Assembly (NCBI GenBank): GCA_025453855.1
Contig: JALOPO010000115.1
Span: forward strand, 1-6,093
Direction: 5' to 3'
DNA: 6,093 nucleotides
From: Gemmatimonadaceae bacterium
Lineage (GTDB): Bacteria; Gemmatimonadota; Gemmatimonadetes; Gemmatimonadales; Gemmatimonadaceae
In this document: positions 5,438 to 6,093 of the stretch, in pieces
Layout of the letters: each line of letters starts with the position of its first letter
How positions within the stretch are numbered: position 1 is the stretch's first letter
Made by a program: the position numbers and the translations under genes
The notes under the pieces: model-generated
Database searches by the model: none
Seen by the model: the letters and a program-made list of their open reading frames with translations, nothing else
What the model was told of the DNA's origin: nothing

Positions 5438-6093
5438 GTGCGGGCGCCGCACGCGGCGTCGCCCGGGTGCGCGTGTGCCGGCGTGTCGCCGGCCGGAGCC
5501 TGCTGCTGGCGAGTGTGCTCGGCGTGGCGCCGGTGGCGGCGCCGGCGCAGTGGCGCACGGTGCCGATCGGCGCGGTGCCAGGCACCTCTGTCCCCCCGGG
5601 GATCGGCGCGGTGCCTGGCACCGCGGGGAGGGCGGGGGCCGCACGTGCTCCCGGCGCGATGCCGGTCACCGACGCCGCCATCGCGCGCGTGCTCGCACCG
5701 GCGCTCGTCGCCGTCGTCGTCATGCCGATCGATGCGCGCGTCACGCGCTGGGTGAGCGCCCCACCGATCGTCGATGCGCCCGGTGTCGGCGCGATCGCCG
5801 CCACCGGACGCGTGAGCGGCGGCATCGGCGCCCTCGGCCTCGGCCCCGTCACCTGGCTCGCGGGCGAGGCCGGCGCCGATCGGGCGCTGGCGCGCACCGG
5901 TGCGCGCACCACCGGTGCCGTGCTGGTCGCGCTCGCGGCGACGGGCGCGATCAAGGTGCTCGCCGGCCGCACGCGCCCCGATGCGAGCGCCGAAGGCAGC
6001 GCACACCACTGGCGACCGGGAAGCGGGCTGCGTGGCGATGCGTGGCGCAGCTTCCCCAGCGGACACGCCTCGCTCGCCACGGCCGCCGCCGTC
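5434..6093 (+). CDS. PAP2-family (type 2 phosphatidic acid) phosphatase, 3' end outside window
   Basis: The frame stays open for 220 codons to the window edge. Two of the three phosphatase motifs are visible: K174-x6-R181-P182 (KVLAGRTRP) and SFPSGHAS at 206-213 with the catalytic PSGH histidine H211. The third motif (SR-x5-H-x3-D) should follow beyond the edge. Residues 1-38 look like a signal peptide or signal anchor (basic VRVCRRVAGR, then LLLASVLGVAPVAA, possible cut APA/Q). Hydrophobic segments near 84-98 and 160-173 fit the PAP2 membrane core, with the active site facing the outside. Likely substrates are lipid phosphates such as phosphatidate or undecaprenyl diphosphate; sequence does not decide. 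The GTG start is chosen for the GTGA overlap with the SET stop; GTG at 5467 is an alternative. No strong Shine-Dalgarno is present, which suits coupled translation. Confidence 0.88.
   Translation, partial: MSAGAARGVARVRVCRRVAGRSLLLASVLGVAPVAAPAQWRTVPIGAVPGTSVPPGIGAVPGTAGRAGAARAPGAMPVTDAAIARVLAPALVAVVVMPIDARVTRWVSAPPIVDAPGVGAIAATGRVSGGIGALGLGPVTWLAGEAGADRALARTGARTTGAVLVALAATGAIKVLAGRTRPDASAEGSAHHWRPGSGLRGDAWRSFPSGHASLATAAAV
5565..5622 (+). repeat. Two 22-bp direct repeats, each with a 13-bp palindrome, inside the PAP2 gene
   Basis: Copies at 5565-5586 and 5601-5622 differ at one base, the centre of the palindrome: GGTGCCAGGCACC at 5574-5586 and GGTGCCTGGCACC at 5610-5622. The offset is 36 bases, so both encode IGAVPGT in the PAP2 frame (residues 45-51 and 57-63), just after the signal peptide. 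Because the centres are A and T, the second 13-mer is also the reverse complement of the first. They look like a REP-type pair or a local duplication tolerated in a flexible linker. Confidence 0.85.

Noticed and set aside
4745..6080. Several 200-300 codon minus-strand open frames opposite SET and PAP2
   Set aside because: They are Arg/Ala/Pro/Thr-rich frames without motifs, opposite genes with clear catalytic motifs on the plus strand.

Overview
The window is very GC-rich, with strong G/C preference at third codon positions. It carries genes typical of soil Gemmatimonadota or a related high-GC phylum: a large secreted Asp-box (BNR) propeller protein of a type common there, signal peptides ending in A-x-A-Q-like sites, and little reliance on Shine-Dalgarno sites at some starts. 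The phylum assignment is an inference from gene style, not a proven placement.

Layout. The left edge holds the first 19 codons of a minus-strand gene that leaves the window; its N-terminus resembles Sua5/YrdC-type threonylcarbamoyl-AMP synthases. Divergent from it is a compact type II toxin-antitoxin pair of VapBC type (126-799), with stop and start codons sharing one base. After a 135-base gap comes a 1175-residue exported protein with eleven Asp-box repeats and a helical, charged C-terminus (935-4462). Next is a 354-base non-coding stretch with the most striking DNA structure of the window: a near-perfect palindrome of about 53 bp per arm (4491-4638) whose right arm runs into five exact copies of a 9-bp tandem repeat (4628-4672). 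Downstream are a small SET-domain lysine methyltransferase with a post-SET cysteine motif and a histone-like basic tail (4817-5437), and, overlapping it by four bases, an exported or membrane PAP2-family phosphatase cut by the right edge (5434 onward). The PAP2 gene carries two in-frame copies of a 22-bp repeat, each holding a 13-bp palindrome.

How the parts relate. VapBC is a self-contained module. The BNR protein appears to stand alone as an extracytoplasmic protein. SET and PAP2 look translationally coupled (GTGA overlap), although no shared pathway is obvious. The palindrome plus tandem repeat separates the BNR gene from the SET-PAP2 pair and may act as a transcription boundary or be a remnant of a small repeat element. 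No tRNA, rRNA, CRISPR array or transposase was seen.
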